Part shown: positions 1 through 9,300 of the stretch, piece by piece
Numbering within the stretch: position 1 is the first letter of the stretch
Layout: the number at the start of each line of letters is the position of its first letter
DNA from: Avichristensenella sp031549905
GTDB lineage: Bacteria; Bacillota; Clostridia; Christensenellales; Aristaeellaceae
Direction of reading: 5' to 3'
Assembly: GCA_031549905.1 (NCBI GenBank)
Contig: JAVBPC010000076.1
Span: forward strand, 1 to 64,000
DNA: 64,000 nt
The notes under the pieces: model-generated
Seen by the model: only the letters and a program-made list of their open reading frames with translations
Database searches by the model: none
What the model was told of the DNA's origin: nothing
Program-made: the position numbers and the translations under genes

Positions 1-2
1 AG

Positions 3-230
3 ATAAGGGAATTAGATAGCATCGTACTTCTTGCGAACGAGCATAGGCGTCGCGGGTATACCGTGGATATCGCATCGTTTCAGGATGTTTACATAGCAAA
101 GCGCGTGCCAAGATTTCGAAACCAAGTGCGGGTTGTGGTGATGCCGTCGTTGTATCACGATGAAAAAGTGTACGGGCTTGCTTGTTCGATAGCCGGAAAA
201 GCATCGCTCTGTGGGATAGGTTTCCAATGA
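3..230 (+). CDS. surface carbohydrate biosynthesis protein, fragment (5' end outside window)
   Basis: The reading frame is open from the window edge to a TGA at 228-230. It begins with an R-E-L-D-S-I-V-L-L-A motif followed by a R-R-R-G-Y turn and an M-P-S-L-Y segment. This is the N-terminal signature of the surface-carbohydrate or capsule proteins found in teichoic-acid-like clusters. Those proteins usually run to about 400 residues, but this frame stops roughly 75 residues in, so the gene is probably truncated by deletion or frameshift. Its stop overlaps the next start as ATGA, which suggests translational coupling. The family assignment rests on motif memory and the functional state is inferred. 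Confidence 0.45.
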   Translation: MRELDSIVLLANEHRRRGYTVDIASFQDVYIAKRVPRFRNQVRVVVMPSLYHDEKVYGLACSIAGKASLCGIGFQ

Positions 231-1657
231 GCAATTACAAAAAGTTATTTATGAATACCGCTGTGTTTGCAGCAAGTGATTTTGCCTCCAAACTCCTTAC
301 GTTCATGATGCTTCCGCTGTATACTAGTTATATGAACGCAACGGAGTTTGGCGTCGGTGATTTGGTACAGACGACGGTTTCTCTCATCCTTCCAATTTCG
401 ACGCTGTGCATTTATTCTGCGGTGCTTCGTTTTGTGCTTGAATCAAAAGAAAAACTGGAACAGAAGTTTAGTATCGGCCTAAAGCTTACCCTTTTAAGCA
501 TACTCATTTTGTGTGCGCTATACCCAATTTTATCACGGCTTAAGCCTTTGTCCGAATACTTGCCTTTGCTTTACATGACCTATGCGGTTTACGCTTTTGA
601 TAAGCTGATGGATAACTTTGCCCGGGGAATGGGCCGTATCAAACTAATAGGTATCACAGGCGTGTTCAAAACGCTAGTGGTGGTTTTGTGTAACGTTATT
701 TTTCTAGCTGTTTTTCGGATGGGCATTTCGGGTTACTTGCTATCGTTTATCATCGGCATATCACTTGCCGTAATGATTCGGTTTTACGCTCTGCGGGCGT
801 GGCGATATGTCAGTTTCGTGAGAACGGATAAGGAATTGCTTCATTCTATGGTTTCATACAGTGCCCCCCTTGCTCCAAACGAGGTGAGTTGGTGGCTTAA
901 CAACTCTGCCAACAAGTATATCATCACATATTTTTGCAATGTGGGCATGCTGGGAATATACGCTGCGTCCGCTAGGTTTCCGGCTATTTTGGCGGCGGTG
1001 CAAGGCATACTCTCGCAGGCGCTAACACTCTTTATCCTTGATGAGTACAAGGAAAGCAGCAAAAAAAGTAATCAGTACGATGAAATCTATAAATACTATA
1101 ATATCACAATGGTGTTTGCCTGCTCCCTGCTGATTTTCTTTACGCGCCCCATGACAAGGGTTATGCTTAGTGCTGAGTTTCACGAAGCGTGGAAGTATGT
1201 TCCTTTTCTATTGATAAGCAGCCTCTTTGGTGCGATTTCGGGTTATTTGGGAACCTTTTATGTTGCCACAAAAAAGACAAAAGGTATGTTTTTAACGACA
1301 TTGTATGGAGGAATTCTATCGATACTGTTAAACGTGCTGCTTATTCCCTTATGGGGAATTATGGGTGCGGCTGTCAGTGCTATGCTTTCATATTTTCTGG
1401 TTTGGATAATCAGGCTGTATGACATTCAAAAGTATGTTGTGCTGCAAGTTGACTTGTGGCGAGATTTCCGGGCCTATACCCTATTGCTGATTCAGGCGAT
1501 TGTGTACCTGCTTACGGAAAACCTGTGGCAGTATGCCGTCTGCGCGGGATGCTTATGCGGCCTTCTAGCCGTTTACCATAACGAGGTGCGCACAATCTGG
1601 GGGGCCGTTATGCGCGTTGCGCGAAGTTTCATTCGCGGGCGATCTAGAAGACAATAG
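227..1657 (+). CDS. polysaccharide/teichoic acid flippase (MATE/MVF superfamily, Wzx-like)
   Basis: This 476-residue integral membrane protein has about 12-14 hydrophobic helices spread along its whole length. It opens with an amphipathic N-terminus (M-S-N-Y-K-K-L-F) and a first helix typical of O-antigen/polysaccharide exporters. Such proteins flip lipid-linked repeat units across the cytoplasmic membrane. I chose the ATG at 227, which overlaps the upstream stop and lies just after GGGATAGG. A TTG 15 codons upstream is in frame but would add residues that look like the upstream gene read in another frame. The next genes (CDP-glycerol transferase, TagD, amidotransferase) place it in a surface-polymer cluster. 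Its specific substrate cannot be told. Confidence 0.85.
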   Translation: MSNYKKLFMNTAVFAASDFASKLLTFMMLPLYTSYMNATEFGVGDLVQTTVSLILPISTLCIYSAVLRFVLESKEKLEQKFSIGLKLTLLSILILCALYPILSRLKPLSEYLPLLYMTYAVYAFDKLMDNFARGMGRIKLIGITGVFKTLVVVLCNVIFLAVFRMGISGYLLSFIIGISLAVMIRFYALRAWRYVSFVRTDKELLHSMVSYSAPLAPNEVSWWLNNSANKYIITYFCNVGMLGIYAASARFPAILAAVQGILSQALTLFILDEYKESSKKSNQYDEIYKYYNITMVFACSLLIFFTRPMTRVMLSAEFHEAWKYVPFLLISSLFGAISGYLGTFYVATKKTKGMFLTTLYGGILSILLNVLLIPLWGIMGAAVSAMLSYFLVWIIRLYDIQKYVVLQVDLWRDFRAYTLLLIQAIVYLLTENLWQYAVCAGCLCGLLAVYHNEVRTIWGAVMRVARSFIRGRSRRQ

Positions 1658-1700
1658 GGGTGGGTCTGGCATCAATAATTTTGTGCACGGGAGAAGTACA

Positions 1701-1957
1701 ATGCTTAGCGGAAAGTCTACTCTTATTACCGATGGAACTGGTTCCTTTGGCAACTGCCTTGTTGATTATGTTTTTTCATTACGATCCAAAGAAGATCACC
1801 ATTTATTGCGGAGCGAATACGAGCAGCTTCAAATGGAGAAGGGTCAAAAACAACAAGGACAAGCTGCGCTTTTTTTGGAGATGTGCAGGATGAAATGCGT
1901 TTGCGGTGAGTATCAAAGGATGTTGACTATATCGTGCCGCGGCGGCACCAAGGCATA
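1701..1957 (+). pseudogene. decayed UDP-GlcNAc 4,6-dehydratase-like gene (CapD/FnlA family)
   Basis: Stitching three frames together recovers a recognisable short-chain dehydrogenase N-terminus. An ATG at 1701 leads into a nucleotide-binding motif with T-G-S-F-G-N, then after a shift a K-K-I-T-I-Y strand, then an N-K-D-K-L-R-F-F segment. After a further shift come G-D-V-Q-D-E-M-R-L-R and V-D-Y-I-V. That order (GxxGxxG, strand 2, FxxGDVRD, VDYVxHAAA) is that of UDP-N-acetylglucosamine 4,6-dehydratases. The frame is broken at least twice and carries an internal TGA near 1909. The catalytic half is absent, since the next gene starts at 1972. It is a remnant, not a working enzyme. Confidence 0.65.
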
Positions 1958-1971
1958 AAGGAGAAAAGGCG

Positions 1972-3216
1972 ATGAACGTGCCAGAAACCGTCCATATTCT
2001 TGCAGAAATATTTTTTTCCTGCATTGCACCGATTAAGCGGAACCGTATTGTTATCACAAGCTTCAATGGGCACTATTCGGATAGCCCGAGGTATATTTCG
2101 CAGCGCCTGCATGAGCTGGATAATTCACTGGAATTGGTCTGGCTTGTTCAGCCAAAATATCGCGCTTCAGTACCTGACTATGTGACCGCAGAACCCTATG
2201 GCACTATCCGATGTGCATGGTACAGGGCCACCGCCAAAGCATCCATTGATAATGTTTATGGTTCGAGATGTGGGTTTTTATTCGAAAGCGGGCCGGTAAG
2301 CAAATGCAGATATTACCTCTTTCGGTTGTTCAAAAGGAAAAACGGGCAGTTGCTCTTTTCAACATGGCATGGAACGCCGCTAAAAAGAATTGGAAGAGAT
2401 CAGATTGGACAGAAGATATCGGATTTTTACTGTTCGAATGGAACGATGATTTTGAACAATCAATATGCCGCGAATATTTTGCGTCATGTGACGTTTGGAA
2501 AGATGGAAATTACCCTTCTAGGTGCGCCGAGGAACGATGTGCTGTTTGCGGATGTGATGCATCGAAGCGAAATAAAACGGAAACTAGGGCTGCCGGTAGA
2601 TAAAAGAATTGTGCTGTTTGCCCCAACTTTTCGAAATGACGGAAACAACATCGAAAATAAGAATGTTCTCAGGAGTGGTGTGGAACAGATGGAAGCAATG
2701 GATATTTCATTGCTGTTTCGCGCATTATCGGAAAAGTTTGGCGGCGAATGGGCTATTGTATGCAGATTCCACTATCATGTTGAAGCGCTTGTTGATTGGA
2801 AGAGGCTCCGGGAACGTTTTCCAAACCAAGTCATCAACGGAAATGAACACGATGAAATGGCTGAGTATCTGGCAGGTGCGGATGTCCTGATAACGGATGC
2901 GAGTTCATGTATGTTTGACTACGCGATCACAAAAAAGCCCTGCTTTCTTTTCTTTCCGGATGTCGAAAACTATCAGTCAACGGAGCGGGGATTCTATGTT
3001 GATTTAAATAGTTTGCCCTTTCCGCTGGCAAAACAGTTTCCGGATCTATTAGAAAACATTGCCCGATATGATGAAACGGTCTACAAAAAAGGTGTTCAGT
3101 GCCTGATTGAGGAATTTGGTTTTGTTGATGATGCGGATTCATCTTCAACAATTGCTCAATACATTATTGAGCGAATGAAAAATACGCGTGATCAACCAAT
3201 TGAAAAGGTGAATTGA
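1972..3216 (+). CDS. CDP-glycerol glycerophosphotransferase family protein (TagB/TagF-like)
   Basis: This 414-residue protein has the CDP-glycerol:poly(glycerophosphate) glycerophosphotransferase fold. It contains the family signature T-W-H-G-T-P-L-K-R-I-G near residue 129 (active-site His) and a C-terminal V-L-I-T-D-A-S-S-C-M-F-D-Y-A segment that binds the CDP-alditol phosphates. The enzyme would add glycerol-phosphate (or another polyol-phosphate) units to a lipid-linked primer at the inner membrane face. An AAAGGAG site 9 bases upstream fits the ATG at 1972. Its stop overlaps the tagD start by one base, so the two are co-translated, and TagD would supply the donor. It could be a primase (TagB) or a polymerase (TagF); its length favours the single-domain form. 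Confidence 0.88.
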   Translation: MNVPETVHILAEIFFSCIAPIKRNRIVITSFNGHYSDSPRYISQRLHELDNSLELVWLVQPKYRASVPDYVTAEPYGTIRCAWYRATAKASIDNVYGSRCGFLFESGPVSKCRYYLFRLFKRKNGQLLFSTWHGTPLKRIGRDQIGQKISDFYCSNGTMILNNQYAANILRHVTFGKMEITLLGAPRNDVLFADVMHRSEIKRKLGLPVDKRIVLFAPTFRNDGNNIENKNVLRSGVEQMEAMDISLLFRALSEKFGGEWAIVCRFHYHVEALVDWKRLRERFPNQVINGNEHDEMAEYLAGADVLITDASSCMFDYAITKKPCFLFFPDVENYQSTERGFYVDLNSLPFPLAKQFPDLLENIARYDETVYKKGVQCLIEEFGFVDDADSSSTIAQYIIERMKNTRDQPIEKVN

Positions 3217-3644
3217 TGATGACAGTCGGTTATACTGCGGGGGTGTTTGACTTGTTTCATATCGGCCATCTGAACTTGCTGAAAAATGCAAAGGGCATGT
3301 GCGATAAGCTGGTGGTGGGCGTATCTACGGATGAGCTTGTTCAATACAAACACAAAGCACCCATTATACCGTTTGCGGAGCGCGTGGAAATCATCCGCAG
3401 TATCAGGTATGTGGATGCCGTTGTTCCACAACGGGATATGGATAAAGTGGCCATGTGCAAAAAACTGCGCGCGAAGATTTTGTTTGTCGGCGATGACTGG
3501 TACGATAGCGAAAAATGGAAAGAATACGAAAAGGATTTAGGCGAGCACGAGATAAGTGTTGTGTATTTTCCGTACACGCAAGGAACGTCATCCACGCTTA
3601 TAAATGATACCCTGATAAAAATGAGGAATTTTGAAAATGCATGA
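3216..3644 (+). CDS. tagD: glycerol-3-phosphate cytidylyltransferase
   Basis: This 142-residue nucleotidyltransferase makes CDP-glycerol from CTP and glycerol-3-phosphate in the cytoplasm. It carries the H-I-G-H motif at residues 15-18, a G-D-D-W-Y segment, and the C-terminal T-S-S-T-L-I that matches the conserved RTxGISTT-type loop. The length matches TagD enzymes. The start is one of two tandem ATGs at 3216 or 3219. The first overlaps the upstream TGA, and a TTG at 3213 is less likely. The preceding gene consumes CDP-glycerol, which supports the assignment over other small cytidylyltransferases. The downstream gene overlaps it by 8 bases. Confidence 0.92.
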   Translation: MMTVGYTAGVFDLFHIGHLNLLKNAKGMCDKLVVGVSTDELVQYKHKAPIIPFAERVEIIRSIRYVDAVVPQRDMDKVAMCKKLRAKILFVGDDWYDSEKWKEYEKDLGEHEISVVYFPYTQGTSSTLINDTLIKMRNFENA

Positions 3645-4986
3645 AATAGACTGTTTTGGTTTGCATTGCGCATACAAAGAGGAAAGTTCGGGCCTAAGGG
3701 CAAAAAACCTGTTTTCATTGGTTGCCGAAAATGGATTTGACGATTTTTCTGCGCATGGCATAGCGTCATATTTTAGTTTCCGCCACCCCATTTTACAATA
3801 TACAATGTTCAATGGAATCAGCAAATATGATGCGCAACCGGGCAGTCTGATTCCTTCGGAAGTTTGGAAACCCATTTTCAGCGATCATACCTTGGGAGAA
3901 AACCTATTTGAAAAAGCAATCATCGCCAAGGTAGAAGAGAAATTGTTGCGTGCAATTGAAAAGCTTGCCGGCAGCAAAAAACGCATAGGCGTTACGCTTA
4001 GCGGAGGCCTGGACAGTTCCCTCATTTTGAGCATGTTACGCTCTATGTATCCGGATGCGGAGATACTTACATACAGCATCGGATTTTACGGTGATGATGA
4101 GTTTGAATATTCGAGAGACGCGGCAGCCCGATTTTCTACCCGGCACTGGGAAAAAGTGCTTACCGCGGAGGATTTCATTGGGAAAGATTCTATTATGAAG
4201 CCCCTGATCATGCGCAAGTGCGCACCCCTGCATCCAAATGAGATAGCGCTTGCGCTGGCCGAGCGGCAGGCCAAGAGAGACGCGTGTGATGTTGTTTTCT
4301 GCGGCGAAGGGGCAGATGACATATTCGGGGGGTATGGAAGAAACCTACGAATGTATTTACGATATCTTCCATCGCAAGATTACTGTGAATTTTTGCTTAG
4401 TCGCTACAGATATTTCAAACGAGATGATGTGGCCGGACTAATTCGGGATGAATATCTCCTTGATGATGCGCAACTTTTAAAAGGCATTTTTGAGGAGGCG
4501 GAATGCCCAGCTGACGCCCGAAATAGAATGCTCTATTTTATACAGAGAATCCATACGCGAGGCCTAATCGAGAGAGGCATGAATGCACTAGGTTTTGCCG
4601 GCTGCGCGCCTGCTATCCCGTTTATCGAACCGGAAATGGTTGAATATGCGAACTCTTTGCCTTTTGATTTGCATGTGAAATGGAAAGATGGCTTTAGTGA
4701 TGCCCATTTCATGGGAATGGATCCCACAATTATCAGTGAAAAATACGACACGCCAAAGTATTTGCTGAAAAAAGTGGCGGAAGCATATTTGCCGCATCAC
4801 ATCATATATAGGCCCAAGCATGGCTTTCCCGTACCTTTTGAGCTTTGGATGCGTGACCTAAAGACGTTTGAGCTCAGCAATGCAATTTTTAAAACATCAG
4901 ATATAAGCAGAATGACCGGATGGCAAAAATTTATGATAATAAACTTGGACTGCTTTATTAAGAGTTTTATGCCATACCGGAAGTAG
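3637..4986 (+). CDS. asparagine synthase-like amidotransferase without glutaminase domain
   Basis: This 449-residue protein matches the C-terminal ATP-dependent half of asparagine synthetase B. It has the PP-loop S-G-G-L-D-S-S near residue 124 and an F-C-G-E-G-A-D-D segment that contacts the adenylate. It lacks the N-terminal Cys2 that defines the class II glutaminase, and the N-terminal 100 residues do not look like an Ntn-hydrolase. It would therefore adenylate a carboxylate and use ammonia or another amine. In surface-polymer clusters such enzymes amidate uronic acids or attach amino acids; that role is inference here. The ATG at 3637 follows GAGG and overlaps tagD by 8 bases. Confidence 0.8.
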   Translation: MHEIDCFGLHCAYKEESSGLRAKNLFSLVAENGFDDFSAHGIASYFSFRHPILQYTMFNGISKYDAQPGSLIPSEVWKPIFSDHTLGENLFEKAIIAKVEEKLLRAIEKLAGSKKRIGVTLSGGLDSSLILSMLRSMYPDAEILTYSIGFYGDDEFEYSRDAAARFSTRHWEKVLTAEDFIGKDSIMKPLIMRKCAPLHPNEIALALAERQAKRDACDVVFCGEGADDIFGGYGRNLRMYLRYLPSQDYCEFLLSRYRYFKRDDVAGLIRDEYLLDDAQLLKGIFEEAECPADARNRMLYFIQRIHTRGLIERGMNALGFAGCAPAIPFIEPEMVEYANSLPFDLHVKWKDGFSDAHFMGMDPTIISEKYDTPKYLLKKVAEAYLPHHIIYRPKHGFPVPFELWMRDLKTFELSNAIFKTSDISRMTGWQKFMIINLDCFIKSFMPYRK

Positions 4987-5023
4987 TCGCATGGTCAATC
5001 AGCGCTGAGAGGATGGATGAAAA

Positions 5024-6034
5024 ATGGGATACGCTGCCGTGGAAGACAGATACAGCAAGTTGCCGTACAGACGCTGCGGAAAAAGCGGGCTGATGCTGCC
5101 GGCGATATCACTGGGGCTATGGCATAACTTTGGGGATATCACGCCCTTTGGCGTGCAGCAATCGCTGCTGCGCACGGCTTTTGATAACGGCATCACGCAT
5201 TTTGATCTGGCAAACAACTATGGCCCGCCTTACGGCGAGGCGGAGCGCAACTTTGGCGTGCACATGCTGCGCGATTGGAAGCCCTACCGCGATGAGATGG
5301 TGATATCCACCAAAGCAGGTTACGACATGTGGAAGGGCCCCTACGGCGACCATGGCAGCCGGAAATACCTAATCGCCAGCCTGAATCAGAGCCTCAAGCG
5401 CATGAACCTGGACTATGTGGATATCTTCTACCATCACCGGCCCGATCCTGAAACGCCAATCGAGGAAACCATGGGCGCGCTTGCGCAGATACTCAGAAGT
5501 GGCAAGGCGCTGTATGTGGGCATCTCAAATTATCGCGCGGGGCAGGCCGAGCAGGCGATTCAGGCGCTGGGTGTTCTTGGAAGTCATTTGCTAATCCATC
5601 AGCCCAGCTATTCTCTGCTTAATCGCTGGATTGAGGAGCCGGCCGGGGATGCGGGCAGTCTGACGGATGTGCTGCGCCGTGAGGGCGTGGGTTGCATTGC
5701 CTTTGCGCCACTGCAAAACGGGCTTTTGACTGGGCGCTATTTGGATGGTATCCCGGCCGATTCGCGCGCCGCGCATGATCCGCGCTACCTAAAGCCTGCA
5801 TTGATCACCGAGGAGAAGCTCGGCATGGTGCGCAAGCTGAATGTGCTTGCCGGGCAACGTGGCCAAAAGCTTGCGCAAATGGCGCTGCAATGGGTGCTGC
5901 GCGATGAAGTGGTAACCTCGGCCTTGATCGGCGCAAGCAGGCCCGAGCAGATCATTGAGAATGTGGCGGCGCTCTCCGGTGCACCGTTTACCGCGGAAGA
6001 ACTGGCGCGCATAGAGGAAGCGCTGCGGGGGTAG
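5024..6034 (+). CDS. aldo/keto reductase (YghZ/GpR-type)
   Basis: This 336-residue NADPH-dependent TIM-barrel oxidoreductase has its catalytic tetrad visible: Asp61 and Tyr66 in F-D-L-A-N-N-Y, Lys97 in I-S-T-K-A-G, and His137 or His138 in F-Y-H-H-R-P-D. The L-Y-V-G-I-S-N-Y and C-terminal I-G-A-S-R-P-E-Q motifs are typical of the AKR14 (YghZ, L-glyceraldehyde-3-phosphate reductase) group, and the length is standard. Methylglyoxal or short aldehydes are the known substrates of that group. A GAGAGGA site precedes the ATG at 5024. It lies 37 bases after the polymer cluster and 316 bases before the NRPS. GC content rises from here on, so it probably belongs to the background genome. Confidence 0.9.
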   Translation: MGYAAVEDRYSKLPYRRCGKSGLMLPAISLGLWHNFGDITPFGVQQSLLRTAFDNGITHFDLANNYGPPYGEAERNFGVHMLRDWKPYRDEMVISTKAGYDMWKGPYGDHGSRKYLIASLNQSLKRMNLDYVDIFYHHRPDPETPIEETMGALAQILRSGKALYVGISNYRAGQAEQAIQALGVLGSHLLIHQPSYSLLNRWIEEPAGDAGSLTDVLRREGVGCIAFAPLQNGLLTGRYLDGIPADSRAAHDPRYLKPALITEEKLGMVRKLNVLAGQRGQKLAQMALQWVLRDEVVTSALIGASRPEQIIENVAALSGAPFTAEELARIEEALRG

Positions 6035-6207
6035 GGCGTCTGCTGAAAGCATAATACATGCCTTTGCGGATCTTTTGCGACATCCGCCCATACCAGAGAC
6101 CCTGCAGTAAGGTGTGTTTTTCGCCGGGGTTTTGTCTGGAATGTTTGCAAGCCCAGGTGCTCAGCATAATTTGGAAAAAATAAATGGCACCGTGCCTTTA
6201 TCCCGTA

Positions 6208-6236
6208 TTTTAAAGCCATGAATGCTTTGATATAAT
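6208..6236 (+). promoter_or_regulatory. possible promoter for the NRPS operon in a 316-base gap
   Basis: The 6035-6350 gap holds no convincing gene. A perfect TATAAT lies at 6231-6236, but the hexamer 17 bases upstream (around ATTTTA) is a weak -35, so the promoter may need an activator. The rest of the leader to the ATG at 6351 is about 115 bases, with a weak AAGGAAA-type ribosome site. No clear terminator was seen after the aldo/keto reductase. Confidence 0.35.
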
Positions 6237-6350
6237 AACAATATATCGTACAAATCCCCACACCGGTCAGGCATCTCAAAAATGAACCGTTGACTTGTTA
6301 CCCTCATTGAACACACAAACCACGGCAACACACGGAAGGAAAATCTTCAT

Positions 6351-9300
6351 ATGAAGCAGACGGTCATAGCAAGCATCCTTGCGGCGGCGCGGCAAACCCC
6401 CGGCAAAGCCGCTGTTGTGGCAGACGACCGCACCGTAACATACGCGGAGCTGTCAACGCAAACGCGCCGCGTGGCCTTCCAGCTGCAGGCGCAAGGCATT
6501 GGGCGGGGCGATATCGTCCCCATCTTTTTGGAAAGAGGCGTTGACGCCGTCGCCGCGATGCTGGGCGTTCTGTACGCCGGGGCGGCGTTTTGCAATGTGA
6601 GCACGGAATACCCGCCGGACCGTGTGGCGTTCATCTATCGGGATACGAATGCCAAGCTGCACATAGACGCGGCATGGATGGCCGCGCTGGGCGAGCAGAT
6701 GGCAGGCCAAGCGACCGCATCCGAAGCGGATGACACGGCGCTGGTCGTGTACACATCCGGCTCCACCGGCAACCCGAAGGGCGTGGCGTTATCGCACGCA
6801 ACCATCTGCCAATCGGCACACAACATGATACTGGGGCGCACGGCGGAAGATATCTTCATGTCCATGGCGTCCTTTTCGTTTATTGCCGTGCTTGTGGATA
6901 TCTTTTCGCCGCTGATGCTGGGCGCGACGGTGCATGTATTGAACGCGCAGCTGCGCACCGATGCGCGGCTGCTTGCCGATTATGTGAAGGAAAAGGGCAT
7001 CACAACCGGGTTTGAGCCGCCGCAGTTTGCCGCCCGTTTTCTGGAGATTGCCGACGGCGCGCTGCGCGTGCTATTGGTCGGCAGCGAGCGCGTGCGCAAC
7101 CTGTACAGCACCAGAACGCAGATCATCAATGTATACGGGGCCAGCGAAACCGCCGCCCTCGTGGCGTTTTTTTCGGTGGATAGGCCGTATGCCGATTCCA
7201 CGCCCATCGGCTTTGCGCCCCCCGGCGTCACGCTGTACCTGCTGGATGATGACGGCAACAAGGTGCCGGCGGGGGAGACAGGCGAGATCTGCGTCGCGGG
7301 CCAGATTGCCTCCGGCTACCTGAACCTGCCGGAGCAGACTGCCGAGAAATTCATCCGGAACCCATACGCCACCAGCGAGCACGACGCCGTGCTGTACCGC
7401 ACCGGCGACCTGGGGCGCTTTGGCGGGGACGGGGCGCTGATTTATGTTCAGCGCAAGGATTGGATGCTGAAAGTGAGCGGCTACCGCGTGGAGCCGGGCG
7501 AGATTGAGGCCGCTATCGTCAGCAGGTCAGACGTGAAACAGGCGGTTGTCAAGGGCTTTCAGAACGCATCCGGCGAAACATCGCTGTACGCCGTATACAC
7601 CGCCGATACCGCCATACCGCCGGATGCCGTGCTGGAGGCGATCCGCGGCTTCCTGCCGGACTACATGCTGCCATCCTACCTGGAGCAGATCCCCGCGATG
7701 CCGCTGAACATCAACGGCAAAATCGACCGCAAGAACATACTGCCCCCCGATTTCACGAAGCTGCAGCAGGCGTACGAGCCCCCGCAGGGCGACGCCGAAA
7801 CCGCGCTGTGCGAAGCGTTTGCCAAGGTGCTGAAACTGCCGAAGATCGGCGCGATGGATGATTTCACCGCGCTTGGCGGGGACTCCATGGCGGCCGTCCG
7901 CCTGCAGGCTGCGCTGCCGCAGTACGCATTGGCGGCGGCGGATATCCTGTCGCTGCGCACCCCCCGAAAGCTTGCGGAGGTGCTGACGGCCCGCCGCCCG
8001 CTGACCAAAGCCGCGCCCATGGAAACCTATCCGCTGACGCATGCCGAAAAGCAGATGGCGGCGGAACAGAGCATGGACCCCGGATCGGTCCAGTACAACA
8101 TCAACCTTGCGCAGACTCTGTCCGGGCAGCTTGATGTGGACCGCCTGACCGCTGCGATACAGGCGCTAATCAACCGCCACGCCATCCTGCGGTCAGGCTA
8201 TCGCATGGTGGGCGGCGAATACCGCCGGTTTGTGCGCGGGGACGCAAAAGTCATTCTGCCGCTTGAAAGCTGTGACGCCGAAAGCCTGCAAACCCGCATT
8301 GACGCGGCCAACAAGCCCTACGATCTGGAAAACGATCCGCTGTACCGCTTCACGCTGTACCGGCTTGCGCCTGACTTGCATGTGCTGCACATGGCGTTCC
8401 ACCATATCATCATGGACGGGACCGCCGCGCCCGCGCTGCTTGCCGACCTGTGGGCGCTGTACGAAGGGAAAACGCCACCCGCGCCAGCCTTCGACTTTGC
8501 TGATTTTGCCGTGTGGCAGCAGGAAAACGGCGATGATGCGGCAGCGGAGGCATATTACGCTTCCCTCTTTGCGGGCGGGCTGCCGGAAAATGAGATGCCC
8601 ACGCACCCGCTTCGCCCCGAAACGCTGCCCGTGGCCGATACGGACCTGTTTGCCGCGCTGCCTGCGCACAGCCTGCAAAAGGCCGCCCGCAGGCTTGGCG
8701 TGACGGAATACGTGCTGATCACGGCGGCGCTGGGGCTGACGGTTGCCAAGTACTGCGGCAGCGAAGATATCATGCTGGGCACCGCGATGAACGGCCGCAC
8801 GCAGCCTGAAACCGCCGACATGGTGGGCATGTTTGTCAGCACCGTGCCGCTCCGCTTCCGTTTTTCAGCGGAAAGCAGCGCGGCGGATGTGATCCGCGAA
8901 ACCGCTGCCATGATCGCCCGCGCGCAGGCGCACCAGGGATACCCCTTCCCGCGCCTGGTGACGGAGTATGCCCCAGACCGCAACCCCTCGCGCGGGCCAC
9001 TGTTTGATGTGCTGCTCAACCATCTTAACAGTCTGCCGCGCTTTGAGCTGCCCGGGCTGAGCGTCTGCGACCGCCCCATCAAAAGGCAGGCGCTGGCGAA
9101 TGATCTGGTCATGGAAACCACGCTGAACGGGGACGCGCTGGACATCAAGCTGAGCTATTCGCAAAGGCTGTACGATGACGGTATCGCGGCGGGCATCCTG
9201 GAGCAGTTCACCGCTATTTTACAAAGATTCGTGAAAGACGCAGAAATGCCGGTGCTGGATGCCGCCGAACTGCCCGATGCCATGCGCAGGCGGATCATCG

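Noticed and set aside
182..226. TTG start giving a longer flippase
   Set aside because: The added 15 residues overlap the upstream frame and the ATG at 227 gives the normal N-terminus with an ATGA overlap.
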